Below, piece by piece: positions 10,968 to 21,780 of a DNA stretch of 64,000 nucleotides; positions within the stretch are counted from its first letter, which is position 1, and each line of letters begins with the position of its first letter. The stretch is taken from contig CM026391.1 of NCBI GenBank assembly GCA_014843695.1, forward strand, positions 38,501,515 through 38,565,514, read 5' to 3'. Both the position numbers and the translations under genes were made by a program. The stretch is from Archivesica marissinica (lineage: Eukaryota > Mollusca > Bivalvia > Venerida > Vesicomyidae). The notes under the pieces are model-generated. The model was not told the origin of the DNA. It worked only from the letters and a program-made list of their open reading frames with translations, and made no database searches.

Positions 10968-11606
10968 AGTGGTGGAACCTATGCTCGGCGTATTCCTATG
11001 CTCGGCGTATTCCTATGTATGTGTCCATTTACATCCGTATTTAAAATATTTATATAGGTCTACGTTAATTTCGCTGACAGGGCTGAAGCCTTGTTCAATA
11101 TCATTCCGTTGCGTGTATCGGTAGCCTGATGCAACTGTCACGTGACTGGTCCAGTAGACGAATATAAACAAATAAATCATTGGGAGAATATTTCCACCGA
11201 AACTGATACAGTGTATGAGCAATTCAGGTAGCTATCCGAATTTTAGAAATCTACCCCTAACCCGAAAAATAATTTCTATACCATTTCTAATTAAGACCAA
11301 TAAGTGTTTTTACTCAATGATGCACTATATCAAAATAAGATATTCTACAAGTTATGGTGGATACATAAAACATAACAAGTTCGCCGTGCATAGGTGCCCC
11401 GAAGTCTTGAGTTCCCCATATAAGCGGGTGCTGACCCGACACCATTGCGATAGCTGTATTGAGCAGCAAGGTCACGTGATGAAATTAAAACTGTCAGCAA
11501 GAATATTTTGAAAGTTATTTTCACGAACTATTAATATACAAGGGCAATTAACATTTTATACTAGTCATTATATGGGGGATTTACGCCGAGCATAGGTTCC
11601 ACTACT
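10968..11606. mobile_element. TIR element, about 640 bp, with 69-codon frame
   Basis: Ends are inverted repeats of about 25 bases (AGTGGTGGAACCTATGCTCG and its complement finishing in CCACTACT) with one mismatch. Inside the left end 'cctatgctcggcgtatt' is duplicated. A 69-codon minus-strand frame (11013-11222) is kept in the right arm copy (58036-58677) with two changes, which the overall near-identity of the arms is enough to explain. No transposase is recognised. Confidence 0.6.
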
Positions 11607-11667
11607 CTGTACTAACAACATATATTTGATTGTATGACCACATATACGCTTTCATCCGCGCCAACGA

Positions 11668-11730
11668 AAGTGATTAATATAAGTTCTTAGAACTTGCTTC
11701 GCAATCGTTGTAAAATAAATAAAGTTTAAA
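11668..11730 (+). mobile_element. SINE-B tail fragment
   Basis: The stretch 'agtgattaatataagtt...ttcgcaatcg...aataaa' matches the 3' tail of the second SINE family (SINE-B). The head and body are absent or unrecognisable. Confidence 0.6.
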
Positions 11731-12159
11731 AGTTAAACTTATTTGATTGTAGATTAACATATTTATCAAACTATAACATATTGGTACGATATACAGCCTG
11801 ATACTGATAGGAGCCGCATATATAGGGGATTGCATTTATATGTTATCGAGGTCAAGTGTACATTTGGTATGTTTGTATCGACCGTGTCGTGCGATAACCT
11901 AAGACTTCCGCGATCGTGCGAGTTTGTGTGAAGCATGAGACAAGTCACCATACGTTAAATATGTATGCCGACCTGGTTATATTTGCAGACCAGCTTACAC
12001 ATGAAACACATAATGCTTGCCCGTTCAAATCCGATCTATTATGTCACCTCTTGAACCAATTTTCCTTGCGCTTGTGTTCGGTTTATGTCTCGTGTTTCCA
12101 CGATATTTGTTTATCTGACTATGTTAATGCTTGTACCGTCGAGGAATCATAATCCGCCG

Positions 12160-12207
12160 TGTTTTACGTTTATTTATCGTCGCTACCTGTTGGCCATATA
12201 AGCGACG
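12160..12207 (-). mobile_element. SINE-A tail fragment
   Basis: About 48 bases of the SINE-A tail on the minus strand (complement of GTAGCGACGATAAATAAACG), also present in the right arm at 57426-57472. No head is present. Confidence 0.75.
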
Positions 12208-12542
12208 CAGAATAATCCGACAATGATTATTGTGCTTATATGTGACATGTCTACATTTCTACGATGTGCTATTGTTTAATTCGCCTGAGAACTCATTGTA
12301 AATCGTAAAAGATAATTTCTCTTTGACAAGTTTTGGAACCATGGATCCCATCTTTAACATTGCATTCTGGTAAATGTATTGATGCGTCATAGGTAAACAA
12401 GGCACATCGTAGAATCTAGCCTTGGAACAGGTGTCGATATATTTTGCCTGGACAGTCAAATAAATATATTTTAACACTGAGACTATTAATTGGGTCGTAT
12501 TGAGTTTCTGATGACTTTTGCCAGAAGTTAAAAAGTGAAAAG

Positions 12543-12666
12543 TGTCAGGCTGGAACCCAGGCTACGTAGAACCTAGAACTATGAAGAGATCGATAACCTT
12601 TGAATGTCGGGCTGGAACCCAGGCTACGTAGAACCTAGAACTATGAAGAGATCGATAACCTTTGAA
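12543..12666. repeat. 62-bp tandem duplication, left arm only
   Basis: 'gtcaggctggaacccaggct...gataacctttgaat' occurs twice in a row. The right arm (near 57040-57095) has a single, internally shortened copy, so the duplication arose after the arms separated or was lost there. Confidence 0.85.
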
Positions 12667-12784
12667 CAGGTAGATGTATTACCGTATTGTGTTTAATAAT
12701 AGGCCATTTAATAGTGCTTGTATGTCAGAATTTTAGTAGCTGCCATTTTTGTTCTGTCGCTAGTGTGGCGTTGCATAGCGTTCA

Positions 12785-12895
12785 ACCAATATTGTGTCGC
12801 GACCAATTTTGGGTCGCTATCCATTTTGGGTCGGGTCTCGACCAATTTTGGGTCGGTCGACCAATTTTGGGTCGTGTCGACCATATTCTGGTAGT
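12785..12895. repeat. short tandem repeat of CCAATTTTGGGTCG
   Basis: Four to five copies of a CCAATTTTGGGTCG-type unit with variable 4-8 base linkers. The mirrored array at 56800-56915 has a slightly different copy number. Confidence 0.85.
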
Positions 12896-14263
12896 CCGAC
12901 CAGCGTGGGGCATATAAACGACCAATGTTACCAAAGTACTGGTACAGTACGTAGCGTCTAAACGGGACGGATAACTAGTGTTGTACTGAATGCGAGTGGT
13001 TGTAACATTATAATTAGTATTCTAACACGATCCAGCTAATAACATACATACTTTTAGAGTAAAATCTACCTCGGGTTATTCTACGATATACCTACCTTGA
13101 ACTATGCTGCATTCGCACCGTGTTTTGGATATTCCATGTATACAATGTGTACAGTTTTATGAATGAAAGTCACGTGATGTTTGTAAAAAATACCGTGGGA
13201 ATTCACGGAAGTAAGCTATTTTTAGAATCAGGTAATCTCTTGTCCGTCTTGTTTTTCTGTTAAGTAACGTTTCAGTTACTATTCTGTACAGTTTTATTTG
13301 ACAAAATAAATAAAATTATTGATCAGTTACAACTTGTGTTCATTTATGCACTAGATTGATAGTTTTCATAAAACATAACGCCATCACCCCTTACGCGGGA
13401 GGAAATTTCGAAAGCCAAATGCAGTGGAGTAGCACTGCGTTTGAAGAAAATACTCCTTTGATTCTCGTCTAAAATTATTAGAAGTAAGTCGTGTTAGAAT
13501 CGAAATAATAAGTATCAACCGTGGTATATCGCAGAATAACCCGAGTTTGAAGTTCTTATGCGTAGAAATATATCACTTAATGTACGGTGTAACTGTTTTA
13601 CGGCGTCGATAGTGTCATACAAATCTCTCGCGCGTTGATCCGTCGGAGGTTTTGGAGTACCGTCTCTAATCGTGTTATTATATGCTTGAGTAAAGTCATC
13701 TTTAAACTAAACTCATATTATAGTCCCTTTATACCCACGCACATATACATCACGTATGTAGTGCAATCAACGCATTGTAGTACCGTAATATCTGCAAGAA
13801 GAGCACTAGCTAGAGAAGTGCTCCAGTGCTGAGTAGGAACTACGTGAACACCCTAAGCACGCGACCACGACAGCAGGATGGCCCTTACACAATCGAACGC
13901 AACAATACTAATAACAATAACGAATCTGAATTGAATTTGATTTTAACATTCATAGATCCCGAATTGCAATAGCAAAATTGCTTGCGAAACGATCTAAGTC
14001 TAGAGTAGAACTGACGAACAATCACATTATATCACATGACCGAACGCGCACTCACTGTCACGTGATCCTCATTATATGCACTAATAATTCACACACATAA
14101 TTTTGTGCCAAGTATCGTTAAGACATACGTTCTGAGTTATACTAAAGTAACGCACTGAACTTGAAATTACTGACATTTCTAGGAATCCCAAATTTTCATT
14201 TTGTGAGCAATCACTAAGACGACCAAGACTGAAGGTCTCAAATTTGTTTTATTTGGAGTCGCA
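12896..14263. other. intergenic, one imperfect inverted repeat
   Basis: No supported gene. A 23-base sequence CTCGGGTTATTCTACGATAT+ACC near 13068 recurs inverted near 13530-13552 with one mismatch, so a 480-bp TIR or foldback element is possible. All of it is shared with the right arm (55221-56440). Confidence 0.45.
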
Positions 14264-14442
14264 TTAACTCTTTCAGCGTCTGATCAGGATCTATGTTGTT
14301 TGCTATTCGGACAGGTGCTTCAGCCCCACTGTCTGAAGAGCAATCAGTATATAGCCTGATCAGACGGCATGTTCTGTTCTGTCCGATCGGGTTCTCTACT
14401 TTTTTACAAAGTCGCTTTTATGCGACATTGGCGGTGAAAGAG
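14264..14442. mobile_element. piggyBac-like MITE, one TTAA lost
   Basis: Begins TTAACTCTTTCAGCG and ends GGCGGTGAAAGAG, an inverted repeat of about 12 bases. The left TTAA is present but the right one has become AAAA. A full copy with TTAA on both sides is at 24554-24757, and the right arm has a longer version at 54972-55220. TTAA target sites with CYCTTT-type ends are typical of piggyBac elements. No transposase is encoded. Confidence 0.72.
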
Positions 14443-14533
14443 AAAATCTACATTAAATTTATAATGGAAATCAGCAGAATAATGATGTATTTAATTTATT
14501 GACGTATTCATTCATTCTCAGAGTTTTAGGATG

Positions 14534-14910
14534 CATATATGATCTTACATGAGTGGTGATACCATATATGATCTTACATGAGTGGTGATACCATATATGA
14601 TCTTACATGAGTGGTGATACCATATATGATCTTACATGAGTGGTGATACCATATATGATCTTACATGAGTGGTGATACCATATATGATCTTACATGAGCG
14701 GTGATACCATATATGATCTTACATGAGCGGTGATACCATATATGATCTTACATGAGTGGTGATACCATATATGATCTTACATGAGTGGTGATACCATATA
14801 TGATCTTACATGAGTGGTGATACCATATATGATCTTACATGAGCGGTGATACCATATATGATCTTACATGAGCGGTGATACCATATATGATCTTACATGA
14901 GCGGTGATAC
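14534..14910. repeat. 29-bp minisatellite, exactly 13 copies
   Basis: Unit 'catatatgatcttacatgag+tggtgatac', 29 bp, 377 bases in total. Variation is essentially limited to gagtgg/gagcgg. The right arm has exactly 15 copies (54446-54880). Confidence 0.97.
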
Positions 14911-15416
14911 CATATTTTCTGAAACGCGTTTTGGAATTTTGCTATAATGAGTTTCATAAAATGTGGTATGAAATCACCACGCGTGTAAGATCCTTGTTAC
15001 CATAGTAACAACAACCATAAAGTTGAAGGTTGTAGCCATTTGCTTTTGTCTCCCCAGATTAAATCGTATACAGCAATAATTATAAATCCTAATATAATTT
15101 CACAATTTTTCTACGTATTTCATTGTGTGTATAATTGTAATGTAATGTAATGTAATGTAATGTATGGGGGGGGGGGGAAATGCAATAAAATATTATTTAA
15201 AATTAAATGTGAAGAAACAATACGTTTCTGATTGCCAGTATATTGTGAGCCTTATTACATTAAGCTGCATCCGCACGCCGTAATAAATAGTCCCTGATAA
15301 CCAAACAAGGCAAATAATGTGATACAAATAGTTGCATTGTGTTCATGTAAATGTAATTTTAGATTTCGGAGGATTGTGTATTGATGCACAATAATACAGA
15401 CACCAATTCCTGATTC
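14911..15416. other. intergenic with (TAATG)n and poly-G tract
   Basis: Contains a short TAATG run and a G homopolymer near 15136-15178. The rest is AT-rich and shared with the right arm (53961-54445). No gene seen. Confidence 0.6.
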
Positions 15417-15640
15417 TGTTGCCAAGTGGTTAATGTCGTTGACTTCAAATCACTTGCTCATCACTGTTGTAGGTTCGAATCCCCCTGGGGATTGAATTCA
15501 AGCGAGGAAGTGATCCAGTTGGCTTGCGGTAGATCGCTGGTTCTACCCGTGCAGGAAATACTGCTCATATGACACACGGGGTCTTCCTCCGCCAATAATA
15601 TTTAACGTCGCTATCGGTTGCCCATTTGAACGATGGGCAG
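15417..15640 (+). mobile_element. SINE-C (tRNA head plus conserved mollusc-type core)
   Basis: Class II tRNA-like head (GTTGCCAAGTGGTTAATGTC...GGTTCGAATCCCCC, with a long variable arm) followed by a core 'gtgatccagttggcttgcgg...ggttctaccc' and 'gggtcttcctcc'. I recognise this core as one that recurs in many bivalve sequences. The 3' end carries 'aacgtcgctatcggttgccc', related to the SINE-A tail in inverse sense. Mirrored copy at 53743-53960. Confidence 0.7.
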
Positions 15641-15923
15641 TTTACCTAACAACACGTTTCCTGGGAAGGCTACAGCGGTTAACCAGTACTCGGTGCAGCA
15701 ACCTCCATAAGAAACTGCCAAACTTCTTCATATAATGAGACACGGTCTGAGTGGTGCTCGAACCCGTGACTACCAATGACGTCATATGACCTAACCTGTT
15801 GTTGCGACGCTAAAACCACAACACAGACAAACAATGATTGTTCTCTCATATTCAGTAAACAATCAACGACACGAAACCTTGACTAAAGTCTCATCTGAAA
15901 GATTATGATACGAGTCATATACG

Positions 15924-16149
15924 TAAATTTATTTTAGCTCGATTGCGAAACAAGTTCTTTCAACTTATATTGATCACTCTCGAGACCTCATTCATGATGG
16001 AATTCATCGCCATGAAGGAGAGAGAAGAGGCAATGTGGAATTTAAATGCCTTGCCTAAGGGCACAATCGTAACGGCTCCAGCGGGGCTCGAACTCCAGAC
16101 CTTTCGCACCTGAAGCGAACGCGCATCCACTGTGCTATCACGATATAAG
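15924..16149 (-). mobile_element. SINE-B, full copy
   Basis: Minus-strand copy of a second tRNA-headed SINE. The head is at 16070-16149 (B box GAGTTCGAGCCCC on the minus strand), the body holds 'ttaaattccacattgcctct', and the tail is 'ttgtttcgcaatcgagctaa'. Present at the mirrored position in the right arm (53177-53406), so it predates the duplication. Confidence 0.85.
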
Positions 16150-16261
16150 TATGGTGTAGCGGGGGATATGGAACATACCGAACTACAGGACCGGCGGTGG
16201 TCACTGATTATACATAACAGTAGCTGTGATGTTTAAATACATATCTATTTAAAACCTATCA

Positions 16262-16345
16262 CCACGAGACGAGTGGTTCAGTGGTTAACATGTTGGACTG
16301 CGACTACATATATCGTAGGTTCAATACCCGATCTAACCCTTATAA
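16262..16345 (+). other. tRNA-like sequence, not a functional tRNA
   Basis: GAGTGGTTCAGTGGTTAACA...GGTTCAATACCC resembles a tRNA with A and B boxes, but the acceptor stem does not close and the T-arm loop has drifted. It is probably the head of a decayed SINE. Mirrored copy at 52980-53060. Confidence 0.5.
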
Positions 16346-16349
16346 TAAG

Positions 16350-16990
16350 TTCTTAGTAGATTGGCATGTTTTGGGACATTTTCACAAGAGACAAACTCAC
16401 AGATATGTTTAAAATATAGAGACAAAATGTCAAATCACACATATTTACCTTAAAGTAAAATTACTACGCCACACATATTAACTCGAATAAACACAATCAT
16501 AAACAATTATGGAACAGTTAAATGAATTATTAGAACTAAACAATAATATCAAACATACTACCGACGTGGTGTACATGGATGTAACATATTAACTGCTAAC
16601 TATACGGCCAATCTTTTTAACCCTTTCCTTCATAGAGACATTGGTTAATATACTATTATATTTATATACAAACGACAGTCATTTAGCTATCATGCAGTGG
16701 ATAAGTAGTCGCCGTATCTATCCTATCTCCATATATATTACTGGGACTACATGAGATTCTGGCCTTTATTATGAGCATTGGTTTGGCTATAACAGTGTCA
16801 ATGTATGTCGTATTGGTAATGGCGTCAAGAGGCGCTTCTATGAGGGAATGCACCTTTCTGTAGGTCCAACCCACCATCGCATTACTGTAACGTTGCACTT
16901 GAAAATACTAACAACACTAAATTGTCAAACATATCTAGGTTTTCTATTCCTTTAGTTTCCGTGCAGCTTGTTGAAAAAAACAGCTTCTTT
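16350..16990. other. intergenic, no gene seen
   Basis: A 71-codon minus-strand frame (16683-16898) is kept in the right arm (50952-51167) with three changes, in line with overall arm identity, so coding is not supported. The right arm has a LINE fragment inserted in the counterpart of 16550-16560. Confidence 0.5.
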
Positions 16991-17191
16991 AGTTTATACA
17001 AATTTATTTTAGCTCGATTGCGAAACAAGTTATTTCAACTTATATAAATCACTCTCGAGACCTCATTCCTGATGGAATCCATCGCCACGAGGGAGAGAGA
17101 AGAGGCAATGTGGAATTTAAATGCCTTGCCTAAGGGCACAATCGTAACGGCTCCAGTGGGGCTCGAACTCCGGACCTTTCGCACCTGAAGC
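16991..17191 (-). mobile_element. SINE-B insertion private to the left arm
   Basis: SINE-B copy on the minus strand flanked by a perfect 13-bp duplication AAACAGCTTCTTT (16978-16990 and 17192-17204). The mirrored site in the right arm (near 50860) is empty, so this copy inserted after the arms separated. The head is truncated just before the A-box region. Confidence 0.9.
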
Positions 17192-17364
17192 AAACAGCTT
17201 CTTTCACTTGGTGTATCTAACCACTGGACCAACGTCTGTATGGAATATATAACGCCATTAAGGAACGAGTTGCATTCAAGTGGACAGGAGAATCCTACGG
17301 ACAATGGACACGAAAAGTAGTCCATGCGCAATGTGTTCCGGTATAGTACGGCTAATTAAACTGG

Positions 17365-17649
17365 ACAGACGGATCTGTAGTCCAGTGGTAACACGCTGGA
17401 CTGGTAATCCAGGGATCGCAGGTTCGATCCCCCGTCTGACCCTAATAAAATTAACAGTCTTTCAGATGGGACGTTAAACCGAGGTCTGGTGCTTTACACC
17501 GTGCACGTAAAAGAACCAGAGGAGATTCTGGAATGGGTCTCTGTCTGTATCATGCACTATCCTCCAAAATCTAAAATAACTAATCTCTTCATGAGGCGTC
17601 GCTCATATGGGCAACCGGTAGCGACGATAAATAAACGTAAAAAAAAACA
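17365..17649 (+). mobile_element. SINE-A, full length with target-site duplication
   Basis: Complete head, body and tail, with a small internal deletion after 'gaggtct'. Flanked by a perfect 12-bp duplication TAATTAAACTGG (17353-17364 and 17650-17661). Shared with the right arm at 50411-50700. Confidence 0.93.
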
Positions 17650-17661
17650 TAATTAAACTGG

Positions 17662-18738
17662 GGCTTGTTTTCGCACTGGTTATCAGAGCATCATTCCGGC
17701 AACATATATATTTGCAACAGAATCAATCAATCATTCAATCAATCGAGTTAAAAATATTTTCATATAATTTACGAGTATCAATAAACCGACGGCTGCATAT
17801 TCATAGACCGAATGGATATGCCCAGTGTATGAACGATTTCCATTCGTAAAATTTAATATTCGTATCAATATAATTTTAAAGGCATCGCATTCATTTATTC
17901 ATTTGCAATTAGTTCTGGAGATTAGCGGTTTTCAATATTAAGAATAGCGCCTTCAAATACAAAGGTATGTTCATATCTTGAGAGGAAGATGAGGCCCGTA
18001 TTTAGCAACGGTTGAGTAGAGATATATTCGTGTGAACAATTCAAGTCTACTTTCGATAGAGAGTTTTCAATTAACGACTTTGCTAAATATTCAACAGTTG
18101 TAACGCTGTATATATATATATACGACGTAATTTGGCGTTATTAAAAGGCATTATTGTTACTTAACACGTTGAAACATAGCAGATGAATTAAGAATATAGC
18201 GACAGTGTAAATCTACTTGAAGCTAAGAAAATGGCTTATCCATGGTGCTTACAGACCGTGTGTGACTGTGGATTTACGATATACTATTGAATAATTTGGA
18301 TAATTATTATATATATATAGATCACTCTGCGACTGTGCAACAGCAATTTAGAAACGCTTAAACTTAATGGAATCCGCTTATGTATGATATGGAATACAAT
18401 ATTCGAAAAAGTGTAATTTGTTGAATAACAACTTTGTATCCAGTATGCAACAAGTCTGGGGAATTATGTGGTACATACAGTGTGAACACGGGTCGCGTGC
18501 AGACGACATTGGGAAACATAGAGCACTTTCTAAACAGAATGGATATACAACACACATATTGGAAATTACAATCTCAATGACAGTGTGACATATATACGGA
18601 ACAATTCTAGTTAATTTCTGCGAATATTTTCATTTTTGTGCTCTGCTTAAGTCTCGTCATAATTTGAACATAGAAATGTGTTAAATGTGCAATTGGTGGA
18701 ATATTGACTAGATTTATATTATTGACATTAACGTAAAC
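17662..18738. other. upstream region of the 391-aa gene
   Basis: AT-rich DNA with two short (TA)n runs (18108-18121, 18309-18320). It is retained almost unchanged in the right arm (49316-50410), so promoter elements may lie here, but none can be named from the sequence. Confidence 0.5.
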
Positions 18739-19914
18739 ATGGCTTCATCAAATCGGTACCAAAAGCGCGCGTCCGTGGCTCCTGATACGAAACTTCCACC
18801 TATAACCGAAACACCTCCTGCGTCATCGCCTACGTCACAATCATCAAAAGGTTCTAAATCAACAAAAAGTGACAATGAAAATCCGTTCAGGAGAAATTCA
18901 CGTCGGCCTTCCATAGCACTCTCTAATTCATCAAGCTCGTCACGAGATTCGACTATATCCCCGACTTCAAGGCGATCTTTGTCTAGTGCACCGGGAAGAA
19001 ATTCAATAGACCTATCAAAGTCTGAAAATATAATAAAACAAGTGAATAAACAGAGGAGAGGTTCAGTTCTCAACGTAATGCCGACTGGAAGAAAAGCATC
19101 GTTTCGTACAATTGGAGCGCGGGTTACTTCCCTTCTTAAAGCAAAGAATGCATTTGCAAGACTTAAAAATAGACAAGGTATAGTTGACGATGAGTTGAAT
19201 GAAGATGATTCTAAAGTATTTGAAATCGAAAAATTGCCAAATACGCCACGGTTTGCTTCAACACTATCGGCTGAAGCGCAGTATGCCATGATGAAAGGAT
19301 ATGAAGACGTGGTCTACAGTAATCTATGTAACCAGTATCCAGAATACAGGCCAATGCTACGGAGAAACAAAACACCACACTCGGGAATTACAGTCAGCCC
19401 ACCAAAGGGAAAAGATACGCACCATAGACTGCGTGAAACCTCTACAACTAGTGGACAACTGGAAGCTGCCGTAGATGACAAAGCAAATGACGCAACTGCG
19501 TCTCAGATGGAGAGTGAACCGCCAACTACGTCAACACCAACACTAGAAGACAAGTCCGACCAGACGCCACGAAACACAATTACTACATCTCCTGTTCCAA
19601 GATCACTGTCAAGCCTGAGCCATTCGCCACGCGAGGCAGAATACACATCATTATTTAAGATATCTCCATCTAAACACAAGCATGTAAAGAGGCAGCATGT
19701 GGACAGACCTGAAAATGAACAACAGCTCGTGATGACATATAGATATCAGCGTGCAATGGATATCCTGGATAATATACGCATGCACCAAGGTTGCCATGCT
19801 TTGTCTCCACGTATGAAAGCCGAACATCGCATTGAGCCACTGAAGGAATACAACTCTTGGTCATATGTGTGGAACCATGAATTTGTGCCAAAACCAGGAG
19901 TTTCAAATATGTAA
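18739..19914 (+). CDS. 391-aa Ser/Pro/Lys-rich protein, left copy, function unknown
   Basis: Single open frame with a good start context (AAACATGG) and TAA stop, no intron. I do not recognise the family. Residues 1-110 are basic and rich in Ser, Thr and Pro, likely disordered and phosphorylatable. Residues about 160-205 form a better-ordered stretch (AQYAMMKGYEDVVYSNL). Residues 210-320 are again Thr/Pro-rich, and the C-terminal 60 residues look structured, with several aromatics (YNSWSYVWNHEF). There is no signal peptide, membrane helix or catalytic motif. The right-arm copy differs at four residues (7, 103, 178, 326) and at six silent codons, which indicates purifying or weak selection and a real protein. 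Its separate conservation from the surrounding repeats makes it the best ordinary host gene here. A role in cytoskeleton or cilia cannot be argued from sequence. Confidence 0.75.
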   Translation: MASSNRYQKRASVAPDTKLPPITETPPASSPTSQSSKGSKSTKSDNENPFRRNSRRPSIALSNSSSSSRDSTISPTSRRSLSSAPGRNSIDLSKSENIIKQVNKQRRGSVLNVMPTGRKASFRTIGARVTSLLKAKNAFARLKNRQGIVDDELNEDDSKVFEIEKLPNTPRFASTLSAEAQYAMMKGYEDVVYSNLCNQYPEYRPMLRRNKTPHSGITVSPPKGKDTHHRLRETSTTSGQLEAAVDDKANDATASQMESEPPTTSTPTLEDKSDQTPRNTITTSPVPRSLSSLSHSPREAEYTSLFKISPSKHKHVKRQHVDRPENEQQLVMTYRYQRAMDILDNIRMHQGCHALSPRMKAEHRIEPLKEYNSWSYVWNHEFVPKPGVSNM

Positions 19915-19967
19915 AGGAGGAAGAGTTAATGTCAGAGTTTTCACTATTTACTGTGGTATATATCAGT

Positions 19968-20240
19968 AGCGTAGCTAGGGGCAACTTTCAACCGAGGCGT
20001 TCTATGGGTGCCGTATGCTCCCCCCTTACAATTGTTGGGGTATAGAAGCGAGTCCCTGCGTTTTCTGATTTAATGAGTTTAGACGTATAATTATGTACTG
20101 ACCTTTCAGTTCTCTTGAAGTCAACAACATTTGTATAGAGCACAGTGATATTTGTTTTATTTTATTTATTTAATTTTTGTTTTTGCTTTGGAAATTTTAA
20201 TCGAGGAAGCTGCCTCGATGTGCCTCAATGTGGCTACGGG
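19968..20240. mobile_element. MITE-like element with CAG...CTG ends
   Basis: Starts CAGTAGCGTAGCTAGGGGC and ends GTGGCTACGGGCCTG, an imperfect inverted repeat of about 15 bases. The same type of end (CTGGCTACGGCCCTG) recurs at 23549-23563. The contents are non-coding. Mirrored at 47806-48095. Confidence 0.55.
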
Positions 20241-20441
20241 CCTGTGTATCAGCATTTAAAACACTGTCGTGACGTCATAACGTTGTACTTGCAGTCCATT
20301 ATTATTATTATTATTGGACTACTGTCAAAAGGACAGAGTATTATATTAAATCATACGCGTACATGTACGAAATTAACAATTTTAATTAATAGGATCTTGT
20401 TATATAAGTGTGGGCTTTAAGTAAGATATAAGCCTCAAACG

Positions 20442-20517
20442 GATCCAATATGTAAAATATTCGTACTGTCTTCGGCGATACGCGCCTTACACAGTCCAAT
20501 ATTTTACATATTGGATC
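20442..20517. repeat. hairpin at the inner edge of the left arm
   Basis: Perfect 20-base inverted repeat (20442-20461 and 20498-20517; GATCCAATATGTAAAATATT and its complement) around a 36-base loop. The complementarity extends imperfectly outward through 'gatataagcc/ggcatatatc'. It lies 86 bp from the inner breakpoint of the giant inverted repeat; the right-arm copy is at 47540-47615. It may be a foldback element. Confidence 0.85.
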
Positions 20518-20922
20518 GTTTTCGGCATATATCCTATACATACATGATGTAATCTGTATTAACTAGGTATGACAACGAACGTTATCTACTTAACGTTAAT
20601 ACTATTTTTTTGTAATATATTACAGATAAATCATATAATTGTTTGTTTATATTTCAATCAATACATATTTAAGCACAAAAGAATGACCCAATGCGGGCCC
20701 GGGGGTGCGAACAGTTATCATGAGTTGGGTCCAAATAACAAAGGCAGGTGATGACAAGTTGCTCATACTTACAGGTGCAACTAATTGATTAATGCAGTCT
20801 ATTTGACGGACACAAACTGAGAAGCATTTGTTTTACAGATACTAACTGTAGCCCGTGAAAACCTACAAAGAGTTTAATGATTCACACTAAAACATGTCGG
20901 AACGTTTATGTCAACACCTGTG

Positions 20923-21215
20923 CGTGTGTGTTTTACGTTTATTTATCGTCGCTACCGGTTACCCATATGAGCGACTCCTCCTGAAGAGATTAGTCATTTT
21001 AGATGTTTGGAGGATAGTGCAATGATACAGACAGAGACCCATTCCAGAGTCTCCTCTGATTCTTTTACGTGCACGGTGTAAGGCACCGAAACGAGATCTG
21101 GGTTTAATGTCCCATCTGAAAGGCTGTTAATTTTATTAGGGTCGGACGGGGGATGGAACCTGCGATCCCTGGATAACCAGTCCAGCGTATTACCACTGAA
21201 CTACAGATCCGTCTG
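20923..21215 (-). mobile_element. SINE-A, full length, minus strand
   Basis: Tail at 20923-20990 and tRNA-like head ending at 21215 ('ctacagatccgtctg'). Flanks 'aacacctgtgc' and 'aacacatgtgc' look like a target-site duplication with one later change. Confidence 0.88.
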
Positions 21216-21780
21216 TAACACATGTGCATGTAATTAAAGTGTATTAAACCTATTACTGTAGGCAAGCTTCAAAAGACGTTACACGATTTGTAAACACGTC
21301 GGTATCTGCTCAATATTGAGTGCAATAATTGAGCAAATAAAACTTCTATTTAACTTTCGATTTGTAATTTATTGGGTACTGTACACTGATTCAGGGGAGT
21401 TGTTGAAAAATCAACACCAGCCCTATTTATTTGTTTATGACTCATGCTGTTTGCGTCCACAAAGGAATTGTGGATGTTACATCGCAGCGATGAAAGTAAA
21501 GTGGAATTCGAAGGTTCAAGAAATTAGAATATTCATTCGGAAGATCATCCGAATATTCGAATACCTAAATCACCATTCGTTTGTATTTACGTATGCAATT
21601 GTAAATAACACAGCTAAGTATGTATATACTATTTCACAATCACTGTATACTGTCCTGGAAAGATAAAGAAAATCACGTCCACATAAGATCATTTAGGTGG
21701 GTCGTTTATCATATAATATACATGGATATCGATCCTGACAACTGGGTTATATAAACTTACCTATCCAGGTAAATAATCAG
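21216..21780. other. intergenic, no gene seen
   Basis: AT-rich. A 116-codon frame (21316-21666) has no recognisable domain, and no codon pattern supports it. Confidence 0.5.

Noticed and set aside
12259..12477. 72-80 codon frames kept in both arms (also 11916-12152, 10362-10604, 16683-16898)
   Set aside because: Arms are about 98% identical, so chance frames persist. No domain, and changes show no silent bias.
14534..14910. CRISPR-like regular array of 29-bp units
   Set aside because: Units are contiguous with no spacers, and the DNA is animal.
20145..20420. 91-codon hydrophobic frame identical in both arms (also 47634-47909)
   Set aside because: It lies over a MITE end and a low-complexity ATT run. 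Identity equals that of surrounding non-coding DNA.
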